Below are positions 38,768 through 51,000 of a stretch of DNA of 64,000 bases, piece after piece. The notes under the pieces are model-generated. The model was given only the letters and a program-made list of their open reading frames with translations, did no database searches and was not told the DNA's origin. Every line of letters begins with the position of its first letter. The first letter of the stretch is position 1. This stretch comes from Linanthus parryae (lineage: Eukaryota; Streptophyta; Magnoliopsida; Ericales; Polemoniaceae): NCBI GenBank assembly GCA_023055425.1, contig JALGPY010000008.1:18883359-18947358 (forward strand), read 5' to 3'. A program made the position numbers and the translations under genes.

Positions 38768-39740
38768 TGATAATGTCTAGGTGGGGAAAATATATTTGGA
38801 TTACAACTTCTAGAGTTGTGTTGTTTCGAATCAATCAAACCGTTATTTGTTATATAAACTGATATGTTTCTTGCAATTCTATGTGAAGTTAGAGGGTAGA
38901 CGGCTAAACCCAGTTTTGGAACATTAGGCGAGGTTTCAGAGTGCCAGGTCATCGAGGCAATTGATTTAAAATAAAAATTTGTTCCACATACTAGTACGAG
39001 CAAAGAAAGTATGAAAATCTAAAAAATACGTGTTAGAAATTTGGTATTTTTTGTTTTTGTTTTTTAGGATCTCTTTTGCTACTATTACACAAAGAAAAAT
39101 ATATTTTATCGCGCTTAAAATGTCTTATTACTTGAGCTACTTTTTGATGACATTTTCGGGCAACAGCCTAGAATAATTTCACTTGTGGGCCGATATAATC
39201 TGCTAAATTCATTGTTGGAGTATCAGAGAGGGGGTTCACTGGAAGATGATACTGTACATGGAGTCTTTTTCCCTATTGAGTTTGAAACTGGATTATTCTA
39301 TTTGATAGCTTATACTGAGACTGATTAAAAAACTAAAGAAATGAACGCAAGGGATTTAGCTACCGTGTTGATTTCGTTAGTTTTCTTTTGAGTTTGATTG
39401 CTTTCACTCATTGGCAATAGCAACTATTCTGTCCAAGGTTCGAGCCATGACAGCTCTACTGTGGGAATTCCACACGTAAGATGGACTCCTTGTTGTAAAT
39501 TACAGTAATCACCCGTGAGTATTTAGCTTTGCAGGGTGGACTAAATAGCCAATTACCTACAAAAATCTTTCTTTTATTGAATTTGATCCTTCAATTCCAA
39601 TGGGCAATTGGAGTGACCTGACTGGACCTCAAATAAACAATGGGCAATTGAGAGCAAAACTTGACTCTAAATTAAATTGTCCACGTCCAATGTCACTTTT
39701 GGGCGCCTAACTTATTCTTTGACAAGCTCTTTTCTCAAAT
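38768..39740. other. PP2C gene 2 3' flank and single-copy spacer
   Basis: To 39145 this matches the unit 1 flank. Beyond it the sequence is single copy and would be the ancestral right flank of the duplicated unit. No gene was recognised. Confidence 0.4.
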
Positions 39741-39744
39741 CATC

Positions 39745-39830
39745 AGGAATCTGATTCGAACACAATTCAAAAAGGAAGGAACACCCAGAAAGAGGACCAG
39801 AAAAACAAGAATCTCTGCAATTGAATTCAG
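39745..39830 (-). repeat. Third, diverged copy of the ADK upstream segment
   Basis: AGGAATCTGAT...AACACAA...AAGGAA...CAGAAAAACAAGAATCT matches 17343-17415 and 25125-25197 in order and spacing, with more changes. It fits an older duplication of the ADK 5' end whose exon part is the relic before the PP2C genes. Confidence 0.5.
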
Positions 39831-40240
39831 ATTTGCACCCACTTGAAGGTTGTACCTAACTGGATTCAGATGGCATCTAGCCATGAAACCAGCAAAACCA
39901 ATGCCTTTCCACGAGGTAATTCCGATCCACAGTCCTGAACAACGAGTCTTGAGACGTAGATTGTCCAAAGGAAGGCATGAAAACCATAAACGCACCACAA
40001 ACGTAAATCTACTTCTTAGCGACACTGAGACAGATTAATACTTCTATTTCATACCTACTACGACAACAAATTAAGGAACCAAGTGTTTTGTGCCATAGTT
40101 CAGGCTGCCAACATAAAGTAGAGCCAAGCCAAAGTACCTCTAATAGTATAAGCATCAACATTCAAAACACATCTAATAATCGTTACATATGCTCAAAAAG
40201 GAGAGATTGACATCAGCCTGGTCAAATGAAAGGTGAAAAC

Positions 40241-43200
40241 TCACTCGTCATCTTCAGATTTTGATTTCTTCTTCTTTTTCTTCTTACTCTCAGTAACTGC
40301 TGGAACATCCTCTACAGCTTCTTCAGCCTTGCTCTTCTTTTTCTTCTTCTTTGCTGTTCCGTCCTCAGCTTCCACACCGTTGCCGTTTTCTACGGCTGGC
40401 TCATCCTCAATTTTCCTCTTCTCTTTCTTTTTCTTCTTCTTTTCGCTCTTTCCATCTTCAACAACGTCTCCATTTGGCTTGTCTTCTGCCATTGGTTCAT
40501 CGACGTCATCTGCAGCCTTTGACTTCTTGCTCTTCTTCACTTTTGGTGTTTCATCTACATCCATCTCTGAATCTGCAAAGGACCACCCCAACAAATGAAC
40601 TACAATCCATAAAACATTGAGTGGCAAAGTTCATAATACAGCAGTAACGCGCTTCAGAACCAGTGTTCCATTCCAAGCCATGGTAATTTTTTGGGTACAA
40701 AAGGAAGCCAGTTAGATAGGTGGAAGTTACAACTTCAGAACCTAACTGTGCAGTGACTAGAAATTATATTAATTGCTTAACAATGAACTTAGATAACTGA
40801 TTAAATAATGAAAATACAGCCAACTTTGATACTGTGCTCTTATCCTCTGGTTTCTATTATGTAATGCTGCCTCTACTAGATATTCATTCTACTTGAACCA
40901 TGCATTTGAGAGAATCAAGTATGTAAACATGAGTGTGTCAAGAATCGCCTCAGCTGGAAATTTCAAGTTGTTCAATATTTTTTCATAACAGAGAGAATTC
41001 CTACTCAGGGTTTCAAGTAAGTGGAAGGAAACTGAAGATTCAGCTAACTTTTGACAGACGATGTATGCAGGGAAATTTCGATAATGTCCTCTTATCCTCT
41101 GGTTTCCATGCATTTGAGAGAATCAAGTATGTAAACATGCGTGTCTCAAGAATCGCCTCAGCTGGAAATTTCAAGTTGTTCAATAATTTAACAGAGAGAA
41201 TTCCTACTCAGGGTTTCAAGTAAGTGGAAGGAAACTGAAGATTCATTTAACTTTTGACAGACGATGTATGCAGGCAAAAAGCCCCTCAAAGGCCTCCTGT
41301 AGTCAGAGTTATGCTCTGAGTGCATTTAAAATTAAGGAAAGAATTCTACTACCGCTAGCAGAAACACAGCTATTTCTCTCTTAGCGGTTACGCACCTTTA
41401 TTTGTGTTCTCAAGTGCAGACTTCATCATATCAATATTTTTACGTGGGGCAACACCCTTGTCATAAAACTCAAGTCGCTCCTCAACTTGTTCACGAAGTT
41501 TGTCCCCATAAGCAGTGGTGCTCTTATCTGCGTCCAGAACATCACAAGTCTTGTAAGTACATGATACATCAATGTATTGCTAAAATTACATGTCAAGGTC
41601 TAAGCAGAAGGGCATACCTAAGAAGCAATCAAGACGGGATGCAATAGAGCACTTGTTTGCAAGATAACGAGCCATCCGACCTTTGTTACGAGCAGACGCA
41701 CGGCCAATAAAAGAGGAGTGAAAAATAAGACCATACTTGGGTGTGTTTCCCTTGGTTTTCAAAGCCCTTCAGCCAAAAAAAAATGAATTAGTCATGATAT
41801 AATGATATGACATGTTTGTAAGACAGAAATAGAAGTGCACTAAGGGACAAGATAAGACATGATTAGCAGTAACAACGTAAGATGTAATACTCAATGCTGT
41901 TCTGTATCTATTTTATGACTTATGACTAGTTTCAAGCAGAAATTTCAGATTAAGATAAACGTATTAATTCTCAATAGGAAAATACCTGAAGAGTGCCTTC
42001 TCTGCCCCAAGGATCTGAAGGGTAGAAGACGGACACTTCGCTAGATTTGTGAGACTGCCAGCATGAGAGATTAGGCGGGCGCCAACCATTTCCCCAATAA
42101 GTGCAGCCAAATTTGGTGCAATGTCATTCATCTTGGTGACAAGATAATCATATAGATTCTTCCTGTATTCAGAGAGCTCCATCACCCTTTGTGCAAATTG
42201 CTTGACATTGATCAAGTCAATGGGAGACAAATCTTGACCTGGAAGGAAATACAAAACAGCGACATACAGTGTTGTGCATTAGATACTGCAAGTAATTTGA
42301 ATATCGTACAATACATGATACAGATAATGAAAACATGATACAACTTGAAGACCAGAGGGCCAAGATAAACCCACCCATGGACGCTTTCGCAGCTTCTACT
42401 ATCTCCTTTGCTTTATCTTCATCCCCAATCAGCTCTGTCAAGTGTGGTATGTGCTCTTCTGACAATTCAGATTTGTCCTCAATATACCTAGCAACTTTGG
42501 CATACAGGTAGTTGTCATTGACAATCTTCACCAATTCTGGGAAATGCCAGGAGTACCATTCTCTGCAATACAGCAAGTGTTTTTAGGAGGGTTTTCACAT
42601 AAATATAAATAGGACCCTCGCCAAAAGATCAATAAGCATCTATACAAACTCTGAGTCCGAGATAAAGTTTAAATGAAATTCTTTTTGAGGATGTTAAAAC
42701 ATTCCACTCAAGGTGGAATAAGCAAATTCCATATGAATAAGAAGGGTTGCAAACCATGAAAAAACTGTACATAGAAAGATTTAATGCAGTGAACCAACTA
42801 ACCTGACTCTCATGGAGAACGAGTTCACATCCTTATCAAGAGTATCAAGAAGGAAGATGGCCTGAATAACCATGTTATCAACACGGTTAACATTGAACTT
42901 CACCTTTGCCCTGCTGTAACTGTGCGCCAGACCAAGTTGGGCTTTCTCTAAATCTCCAGGCTACATTACAATTAGAAGACATAAGACTGAAGCAAAATGC
43001 ATAAATAAAAACTTCATAAAGGAAAACAGGGGAGAAAAAAAGGATCAGAGGGACAGGTGAAAGCAGACCTTCAGATTCTTAATGAAGGTATCAAGGTGCA
43101 AGCGGACACCACGAAGAAGCTCAAGAACAAACTCATTACTCTGGCAAGGGATCTTTGTCTCCTCTTGAATTTGCGAACCTATCTTAGGTTCTGCAACTCC

Positions 43201-44610
43201 TAGACTAAATTTTGCTTTCTTCCCAGCTTTGGGAAGATTACGCTCAAGAAAATTTCTCAACTCATCAGTCATTTGACCTGAGATACAATTGAAACAAGAA
43301 CTCAATCACCAATCATCAATCCTCAGAATTATAGGGCTCATATGTATTGTAAAATCAAATGAAAACAGTGTCAACTAAGCAAAGTACCCTTACACCTTAA
43401 GCTAAATGATGTTTCACAACTTCACTTAATTTCTTTAAAGCTAAACTCAAGCGCATCAGCTTTGTGCCCTTGTTTTCTAATGAATAATTCAAACTTTTAT
43501 TTTCATGACTAAACACATAAAGAAAATCATTCAGGCCCTCCCAATACAGCTAATACAAAAGATAGGCGGGTGAACTGTTTGCCTTTAGATCTTCGTTTTA
43601 CATGGGGTGCAAACAACACTACAAGAACTTTAATTTACCCTTCACTCTTGAAAGAAGGTCAACATTTTTAAGGAGTTCTAAACTACCTCTCAGCTGACAG
43701 AATATAGCTCAATCGCCCTTCACAAATATTCATATAGCTATCCTTTTAAATGGGGGTGCAAACAACACGACAATAGCTTTCCTTTACCATTCACTCTTGA
43801 AAGAAGATCAACATTTTCAAGGAGTTCTAAACTACTTTCCAGCTGACAGAATATAGCTCAATGGCACTTCACAGATAATCATATAGCTATCGTTTTAAAT
43901 GGGGGCGCAAACAACACTACAAGAACTTTCTTTCACCCTTCACTCTTCAATCTTCAAAGAAGATCAACATTTTCAAGGAGGTCTAAACTACTTTTCAGCT
44001 GACAGAATATTGCTCTAATCATATAGCCATCAAATGAACATAAACTTCAAAATAGTTGTCATCATCCTATATACTATTTCCAATATTACAAGGAAAACCT
44101 AACAAAAAATTCCATTAAGAGGTCTATTTGATCATTATCATTCCCTAAAACCTTCCAAGCTGCAAAACAGTGACTCATACAAACAACCCACTTGCAAGAA
44201 CCACAGTGATAGCAAAAGATGTTGAGATAACAACAATACACATCACAGACCCAATACAACATTTTCCCAATAGGTGAACTTCACACAGCTCTCGTCGGTA
44301 CCCAATCAACAAATACACCCACACAGCAATTAAAACCCTCAATCTCTGAAATTAAACAGAACAACGAAAACCCACCAGAGAACAAGATGGGTTATGCATG
44401 TATACCTTCGGAGACAGCGTTGATTTGGTTGAGACCATCGAGCGCCGACTCAAACGGGTCGAAAGCGACAAGCTGCACAACTTTGCCGAAGCGGTTGAGA
44501 TCGGTGACGGAGTTGCGGACCGCCTCGGTGTTCTGGCCAATCTCGTCGATGCCATGGGCGTGGAACAGAGTGTACCCAGAAGCTGCTTCGTGGAGGAGAT
44601 AGAGCGCCAT
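40241..44610 (-). CDS. NOP56: NOP56, box C/D snoRNP core protein, 8 exons, 541 aa
   Basis: Nucleolar scaffold of box C/D snoRNPs that, with NOP58, fibrillarin and the 15.5K protein, guides rRNA 2'-O-methylation. Exons on the minus strand: 44406-44610, 43069-43277, 42803-42960, 42375-42562, 41986-42238, 41618-41766, 41396-41527, 40241-40572. All are GT-AG and sum to 542 codons with the stop. The N-terminal NOP5NT domain holds the [20 protein letters not shown] stretch, the middle has [20 protein letters not shown], and the Nop RNA-binding domain has [20 protein letters not shown] then [19 protein letters not shown]. The last exon encodes an acidic/lysine tail with KKKKKK blocks ending SKSEDDE, as in plant and yeast NOP56. 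There is no lesion. [15 protein letters not shown] and [15 protein letters not shown] support NOP56 over NOP58. Confidence 0.97.
40841..41275. repeat. Direct repeat in the last intron of NOP56
   Basis: Two copies of a unit of about 205 bp, each with CTTATCCTCTGGTTTC, GCATTTGAGAGAATCAAGTA, GAATCGCCTCAGCTGGAAAT and CAGACGATGTATGCAGG. Only a few differences between units. No box C/D motif pair was found, so I do not call a snoRNA. Confidence 0.7.
43602..44030. repeat. Three tandem units of about 150 bp in NOP56 intron 1
   Basis: GGGG(T/C)GCAAACAACAC begins units near 43603, 43753 and 43901. Each then has TTCACTCTTGAAAGAAG, TCAACATTTT, AAGGAG, TCTAAACTAC and CAGCTGACAGAATAT. No coding potential. 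Confidence 0.75.
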
Positions 44611-44760
44611 CGTTGAAGGCTCTCTCGGAGGTGTGTGTGATTTGGGTATGCGGCTTGGCTTTCAGAACCTCTGCTCTGTTTGTCTCTGTCTTTATATAAA
44701 CCCTAGTGTATCTGAGAATGGGGGAGAGGGGAGAGGAGGCTAGGGTTTAGGGAAACGGGG
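44611..44760 (-). promoter_or_regulatory. NOP56 promoter with TATA box and telo-box motifs
   Basis: TTTATATAAA at 44691-44700 lies 81 bp upstream of the start codon. AAACCCTAG overlaps its edge (44698-44706), and a CTAGGGTTTAGGG block lies at about 44739-44751. Telo-boxes (AAACCCTA, either strand) are known in promoters of plant ribosomal protein and ribosome-biogenesis genes, which fits NOP56. The transcription start is inferred only. Confidence 0.6.
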
Positions 44761-45199
44761 CATTTTTGGTAAATTTGATTGAAACAGGTTGCTGCGGGGT
44801 CAAAATGAAATCTGGAGATAACTTTGTTGGTACAAATGCAATTTAATGGATAGAATTTTCGACAGAAAATCCCCTTGCAGCTTCAGTTTCCTGACATCCC
44901 GCACCAGCGGTTTCAGTTTTGACACATAACCCCCATTGCAGTTTCTTTTTGCTGACATCCTGCACCAGCAATTTCAATTTTGACAGCAGTTTCAGTTTTA
45001 ACATATTGTCATTCAGTGTCCTTCTGTTTTAGCAAAATGACAGTGTTTACCCCGGTTGTTAACTTTAACTAACGGAATTAAGCAAAGGGTTAGTTGCATT
45101 TTACCTCCGGGGTCTTGAAAAGTACAAAAAGTATCCATGTGTTTTTTATCTTAAGAAAAGGATTCAACTTCATTGAGGGGTGGTCGCACCCAATGAATA
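44761..45199. other. Spacer with a short imperfect tandem repeat
   Basis: TTGCAG(C/T)TTC, CTGACATCC(C/T)GCACCAGC and TTTTGACA recur in two units of roughly 60 bp at about 44874-44990. No gene seen. Confidence 0.45.
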
Positions 45200-47235
45200 T
45201 TCAAAAATTACATCAATTGTCTAAGAGGGCGTTATATTGTAGAAACTAGAATCTCCTTCATCTAATCCTCTATTGGAAAAGAGATGGGCTGATTTGTTTC
45301 CTTCGCGATAAACATGATTCACTTCGGTTGCTTCAAATTTTGAAAACAAATCTCTGGCCTTCTGTACGAGCTCGCGCAGTTCAAAAAGGGCGTTAAAGCC
45401 TTGAAGACACCCACTGAACTCATTATTAAGAAGAGTTGATCCAAGTAAAGAGTTTGTTTCCAACTGCAACTTCTTAACTTTCAGTTCTTGCGCAAAATCC
45501 AGATCAGCCACCATTGCAGTGAGTTCGGCAATGAGAGGAGTTCGAGCTGGAAGAAATATGCCAATACGACCGCCCACAAACTCTGCCTCGTGGTTACGTA
45601 ACATTACTCCTAGCCCCATTGCAGTACCATTTTCCTTCCAAGAGGCGTCAGTGTTGAATTTCGAGTAGTCCATTTGTGGCCTCTGCCAAGATTTAGCCGA
45701 CTGTGGAGGAACTTAACAATTTTCCTCAAACTGTCCCCTCAATTGAAATTCTTTGAACCAATAGATGGTGTTGATTCCCATTTTGGCAATGGTTTCGGGG
45801 GAACTCGAAATACCCTCAAAGTGCAACATGTTCCTAGCTCGCCAAATAGCCCAAATGTCAGCAACCAATCTTTCATTATCACTCGATGAAGAAAGCTCCA
45901 ATTGTTCAAGAAGCCATAAACGGATAAGGAGCTTCTTCTTTGTAAAAAAATCATTACCCAAAATAATTTTCAAGACCCGCTTAGCCTTCCATCTGGTAAA
46001 CAGGTGTTCATCATCCTCTGGGAATTCGACACTATACATCCACTTTAATACCTCTCTAGCTTAAGATTGTTTTGACAGGGCGAGCTATGAAATACCCTCC
46101 ACACCGAAAATGCTAGCTTATTTGGGATACGCAATGACCACAGTTTTTGGAAACCTTTAGCTTGCGGAGATCCCGAAGACGTGGGCGCAGCAACAGAACG
46201 ACGTCGTTGAGCAGCATAGCCACTAGCTACGGTATATAACCAATCGTCATTGTGTTTCCAAAAGAATGAATCAAATGGTTCTTGATGGTGAATGGGGATG
46301 CTTTTGATTAGTTCTTCATCGATGGGCCACATTAATTGACGAACATGATTCATATTTCAGCCTCCAGAGTTACTATCTAACAACCAATTAACGCGAGTAT
46401 TTTCAAGACCTGGCGGACATGTTGTGATTACCTTGTGAATAGTTGGACGAGGAATCCAACAATCCCCAAGATCTTCACATTATTTCCGTTAGAAATCTCC
46501 ACACTAAGTCAGATTTCACTGGGTCTCTTCCCGCCAATAGACTTCTCAAAGCATATGAAACTTGAGCATTGAGTTGTGGTTGAAAGTCCATAATATTAGA
46601 TTGCTTGAAGTACTTTACTTGAAAAACTCGACATACCAGGCTATTTGGGAATCAAAGTAATCTCCATGTCTGTTTAGCTAGCAATGCGACATTGAAGTCG
46701 TGAAAATCCTTGAACCCGAGTCCACCTTCAGACTTGTGTTTTTTTACTTTGTCCCAAGCAACCCAATGCACAGTCTTCTTGTCGTCGCTTCCCCTCCACC
46801 ACTACCACCAAAACCTCTTGATTAGCTTATTCCTATCTTGGCAAACTTGGATTGGGAGCAGGAAACAACCCATCGCATAGCTGGGAACAAATTGAGTCGC
46901 TGCCTTGATGAGAATCTCTTTCCCTGCGGGAGATAGTCAGCCTTTAGCCTTCGTCCCAATACGTTCTGTAAGGTGCCCCCAATCGAGCTTCTTTATTTTT
47001 CCGAATGATGTGGGAAGCCCAAGATAGCTATCGTAATGGCTGACAAGCTGAACGCCACAACGGTGGCGGCTTAGAGTGACCTGATCATAAACATTAATGT
47101 ATTCTGAAAAAATAACGGAGGACTTTTCAAGATTTAACTTTTGACCCGAGGCAGCTTCATAATCATGTAAGATGGAACGTAAAACAGTTATTTCATTCAT
47201 AGACAATGACTGATATGCATACATTTTCAAGTTGT
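45200..47235 (-). pseudogene. LINE ORF2 3' half (RT end, zf-RVT, RNase H), broken
   Basis: Reading leftward: 47230-46937 is the end of a reverse transcriptase (QKLNLEKSSVIFSE, SYLGLPTSFGK). About 46870-46600 holds degraded [12 protein letters not shown] sequence. 46353-46045 is the zinc-binding region after RT (DSFFWKHNDDWLYTVASGY, LWSLRIPNKLAFSVWR). 46039-45713 continues it. 45673-45221 is RNase H (FNTDASWKENG, AELTAMVADL, VNHVYREGNKSAHLF). Frames are separated by stops. The 5' part is missing, as usual for LINE insertions. Confidence 0.75.
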
Positions 47236-48036
47236 CTAATAATTATTCCATTTCCAACGCGTACAAACTAGGCTTCCTAGCATTCCTGGAAACCACGTTG
47301 CTCACCAACTACTAACAATCTAGCAATGGCACATTCATCTGGTGATCTTAAGAACTCATCTGATAGATTGTCAATGATTGCATTCACAAATCTTTATAAG
47401 CACTCATTGGTGGTGATATCTCTAATTCTCATGTGTTCATCCACAAAGTCACCATCAACTCATGCACTTAACATTTTAAGTTATGTTGTTATTTTTTTAG
47501 TCGAAGATACACCAATCATACATTCAACTTTATTCTTTCGATCAAATTATGAATCATGAGTTTCAACTACAATTTTAATATGAATGAGTAGAGGATGCAT
47601 GACTCATTCGAAACCATCTTCTGAAAAGGTAATGTGGGTATATAGGTTCATCTGTAAAATAGTCCTTGTATGGCTATTGTAACCTTAAATTCAATCTTTC
47701 CAAGTATACTTATAACATTGACCGAGCCACGAATCTTTTTATTCTCCTCGTCTCTTCACTCCTTTAGTAAAGCACTAAACGATATCAATTAACTCGCCAT
47801 CGTTCTAGTTAGAGTTGATCTTCATAAAAAAATTGATAAATTCAAAGCCATGGATATTCCTTATAATAAATATGCATAGGGTGACGATATCACCTCTTCT
47901 CCATACTCATAGCTCGTGTTCTATGATAAAAACAAATAAATAAAACAAATTAGTATCATAAGTTACCAATTTGATCACATTCCATTTATACGCTCACATA
48001 AAGAAAATCATAGCGATGCCTCTCAAAGAAATTGAG
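47236..48036. other. Intergenic DNA, no gene seen
   Basis: A frame of 77 codons at 47326 resembles no family I know. AT-rich to the edge of the LTR-like region. Confidence 0.3.
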
Positions 48037-51000
48037 TGTAACACCCCTATCTTTCAAGCCGACTCTGAGTGCAATATCAAGTGTTTGAGGGCAAATTTGT
48101 AAATAAGTTTTTTCATGTCTTTATAGTTGAAACTTTGGAGTGTTGGCGATTTTTAGAAGTTATTAGAGTGATTTTGAAGCACTAGAAGTGTTCGGGGTTG
48201 TTGAGAAATTATCTTAAATTAAGTAGGAACCTCTATTTCTAAGTGTACCCTACAATTTAGAAAATTGCACTTTCACCCACATGAATGTGTTCCACTTGTC
48301 AAACTCCATGTGACACCTCAAGAGCTAGGGGGAAACTCCACTCTCCCACTTCACCATCTGCTGAGAGATAGAGAGAGAGTGGGAGAGAGACTTCATCATC
48401 TTCCTCTTCTTCCTCCTTCATCCCCACCACTCCTCCACCACAACACCACTGTCTCTTCTCCACTCACTGACCTGCTACTATCGGAGGTAGCCACCAACCC
48501 CAGGAGTAAAACGCACAAATCGATTTCAGAAAACTAGGGGTATTGAGTGAGAAATCTGGGTTTGAAGGTAATGAACCCTAGATCGTAATCGGTTCAATTC
48601 TCTCTGTTAGTTGTAAATTACTGAATTTGGTTGTTTTTTTCGGCTTCTTCAATTCGAGGCGCACCCAAGGAGACCAAAACCAGCTCCCAACTCGCCGGAT
48701 TCACGACCAGTCGCCGGAAACTCGGTACCTTGGCCGCCGGCAACCACCATGGACGGGGGAGGCTCGGTAATCTTCTTTCACCGGGTTTTATCCAGTTTCA
48801 AGCCTTCCCCTGAGGTGTCTAGATGATTTCGAGCTCATTAATCTGCCGAGGAATCACCAGGAGCCCTTGGAACAGAGCAGCACGCCTCCGGAACCTCCCC
48901 ATGTCGCCGGCAAACCGCCATGGGCGGCGAAGCATGGTTAAGCTTCATTTCTCCACCAAATTTCGCGTTCTATGCATCAAAGTTCTCGCAATCACGTCGT
49001 GAGTCTTCTAGGAGGATCAAATCATGCCCAAATTTACGTATTAATAGGTTTTGATTCGTTTTTCATTCGGTATTCATGGGTTTTCTGACGAATTTTTGCA
49101 CTCTGAAAACATGGGTCTAGCTCCTTCGTTAGAAGGCCATTTTGAATGATTATTAGCTTTTTGGAAAGCCTGGACATAGTTCTACAACTTTTTTGTTGAT
49201 TTCTTGGTGTGATTTGGCCTCTAAACCACCTTAAATTGGAGTTGAAATTGATGCACAACATGTTCTTGAATCTGTCCAAGTGCAGAATTTTTCTAAGTGT
49301 TGATATCTAAATTTTCACCCAACTTTGAACCTCGTTATCTCTCTCATATTTTGATGTTTTGAGCTTATGTTTCTTCCTACTTGTAGATGGTGTTCAGTTC
49401 TTTAAATCCATATATAGATTGCCTCATTAATCTCTACCAATTTCAGAGAATTTGGCTGCAAAGTCACTGCATGTGACTGATTTTCATTTGCAAGAACCCC
49501 AAATTTTTCTAAGTGTCGAAAGCTCATTTTCATCTAACTTTGACTTGCTTAATCTCCCTCAATACTTGGAGTTTCTTAGGGTTTCAATATGTTCTGGAAA
49601 GCTTGGAACACCCTCTTCAAGACCCTACCTTCAGATTTCCTAAACTCTCCCTCATTTTACCATAGATCAGCTCTAAAGTTGACTAGTTGAGATGGTTTCG
49701 CCCTACGTTTGACTTTCAATGTTAGCATTCTAAATGTGATTTCTAGCCTTAAAGTTCTTCACGAAACTTGTTCATATTCATATTCTAAGTCTAAATATCA
49801 AGTTTGACCAAGTTCGACTTTTCGAAAACCCTAGTTTGACTTATCGAGATAAGAGGGCAAAATAGTAATGTCACTTAAGCTTTGAATTGAGATTCGTCTT
49901 GTAACTTGGAGTTTGTCAGCATTTCTTGTATGCGTATTTGGAGTACTCGTTTGTAATTCTGGGCTAGAGTTGACCAAGCCAAATATTGGGGTCTTTTTGC
50001 AATTTGGCTAAACTTTGCGGGTCTGAGTGTAATTTTCTAAAAGTTGTAGATTTGGATGCTAAGTTCGAATGGGAGAGCTAGGAGTCATTCTTGAATTTAT
50101 TTAGGTCAATGTGTGTATAATTTGGGGTCCAAGCACAGTCAGGGGCTGTCTAGGATGGTTTTTAAGTATTAGGGGTGTTTTGGTCAAGTTAGCTTGCATG
50201 ACCTGCATTTCATTGCATTCTTACATACAACCTCATATAGAGAGTATATGATAATAGGTTCTATACTTGTGTATATCCATCCGCTGTTAAGAATCGTTCG
50301 AAGTAGACGTATGTATTCGTGCTGTCGCAGTGAATGTGAGACCCAGCTTCGTTTGAGACCAGTGTCCTCCCTGGAGTGCTATCTTTGATCTTCGCTTTTC
50401 TTGGCTCAGTGGTATGTACATATGTGCGAACTTGAATTATCAAAATGTGCGTATGTGTATGAAGTTTTGAGTGAACGCTTTGTTATATGAAAAAGTATGA
50501 GAATACATGTTTTCCACTCGAAAAGTTGTTAAAATTTTATTCATCTCTTTTGAGAACTCTTGGAAATTACTTTTGAAATGTTGATATTTTAATTCTGGTT
50601 ATGTGAAAGAGAAGAAATAAAATATCTCTAATAGAATTAGGACGGTGTACAAAGTTCTGTTTATTTATGGCTCCGGTCGGAGTAGCCAAGTGATCCTCCC
50701 GTTACTTATGGCTACGGCCATCAAAGCAATGCTTCTTATTATAGGATAGAATTTGAATGTTCACAAATCTGCCCCCGACTATGATGCACGGGAACTCCAT
50801 GTAGGGTGACGTCCCCGTTCTGGGAATGTCCCGAACTGCGGAACTCCGCCGGAACTCCCCGAAACGTTCCCGGATCGCCACATGGCGTTCCGGTAAAAGT
50901 AATGAGTCCGGAACTTATGGGGAACTTCCCGGAGACGCGTTCCCTCTTTTCAGAACAATTTGGAGACGTCCCTTGGTATAAAATAACACTCGGGTGTCTT

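Larger units (their letters stand above)
24884..39145. repeat. Tandem duplication unit 2, enlarged by insertions
   Basis: Same gene order as unit 1. Extra material: about 0.55 kb at 29840-30395, a LINE fragment at about 30580-31550 and a Copia element at 31589-36553. The first 4.2 kb (to about 29110) is almost identical to unit 1; the rest is more diverged. Confidence 0.9.

Noticed and set aside
17105..39145. Assembly artefact as explanation for the duplicate units
   Set aside because: The copies differ by private insertions (Copia, LINE fragment, 0.55 kb segment), repeat lengths and scattered substitutions.
40841..41275. Intronic snoRNA in NOP56
   Set aside because: No box C (RTGATGA) paired with box D (CTGA) and a terminal stem was found in the repeated units.
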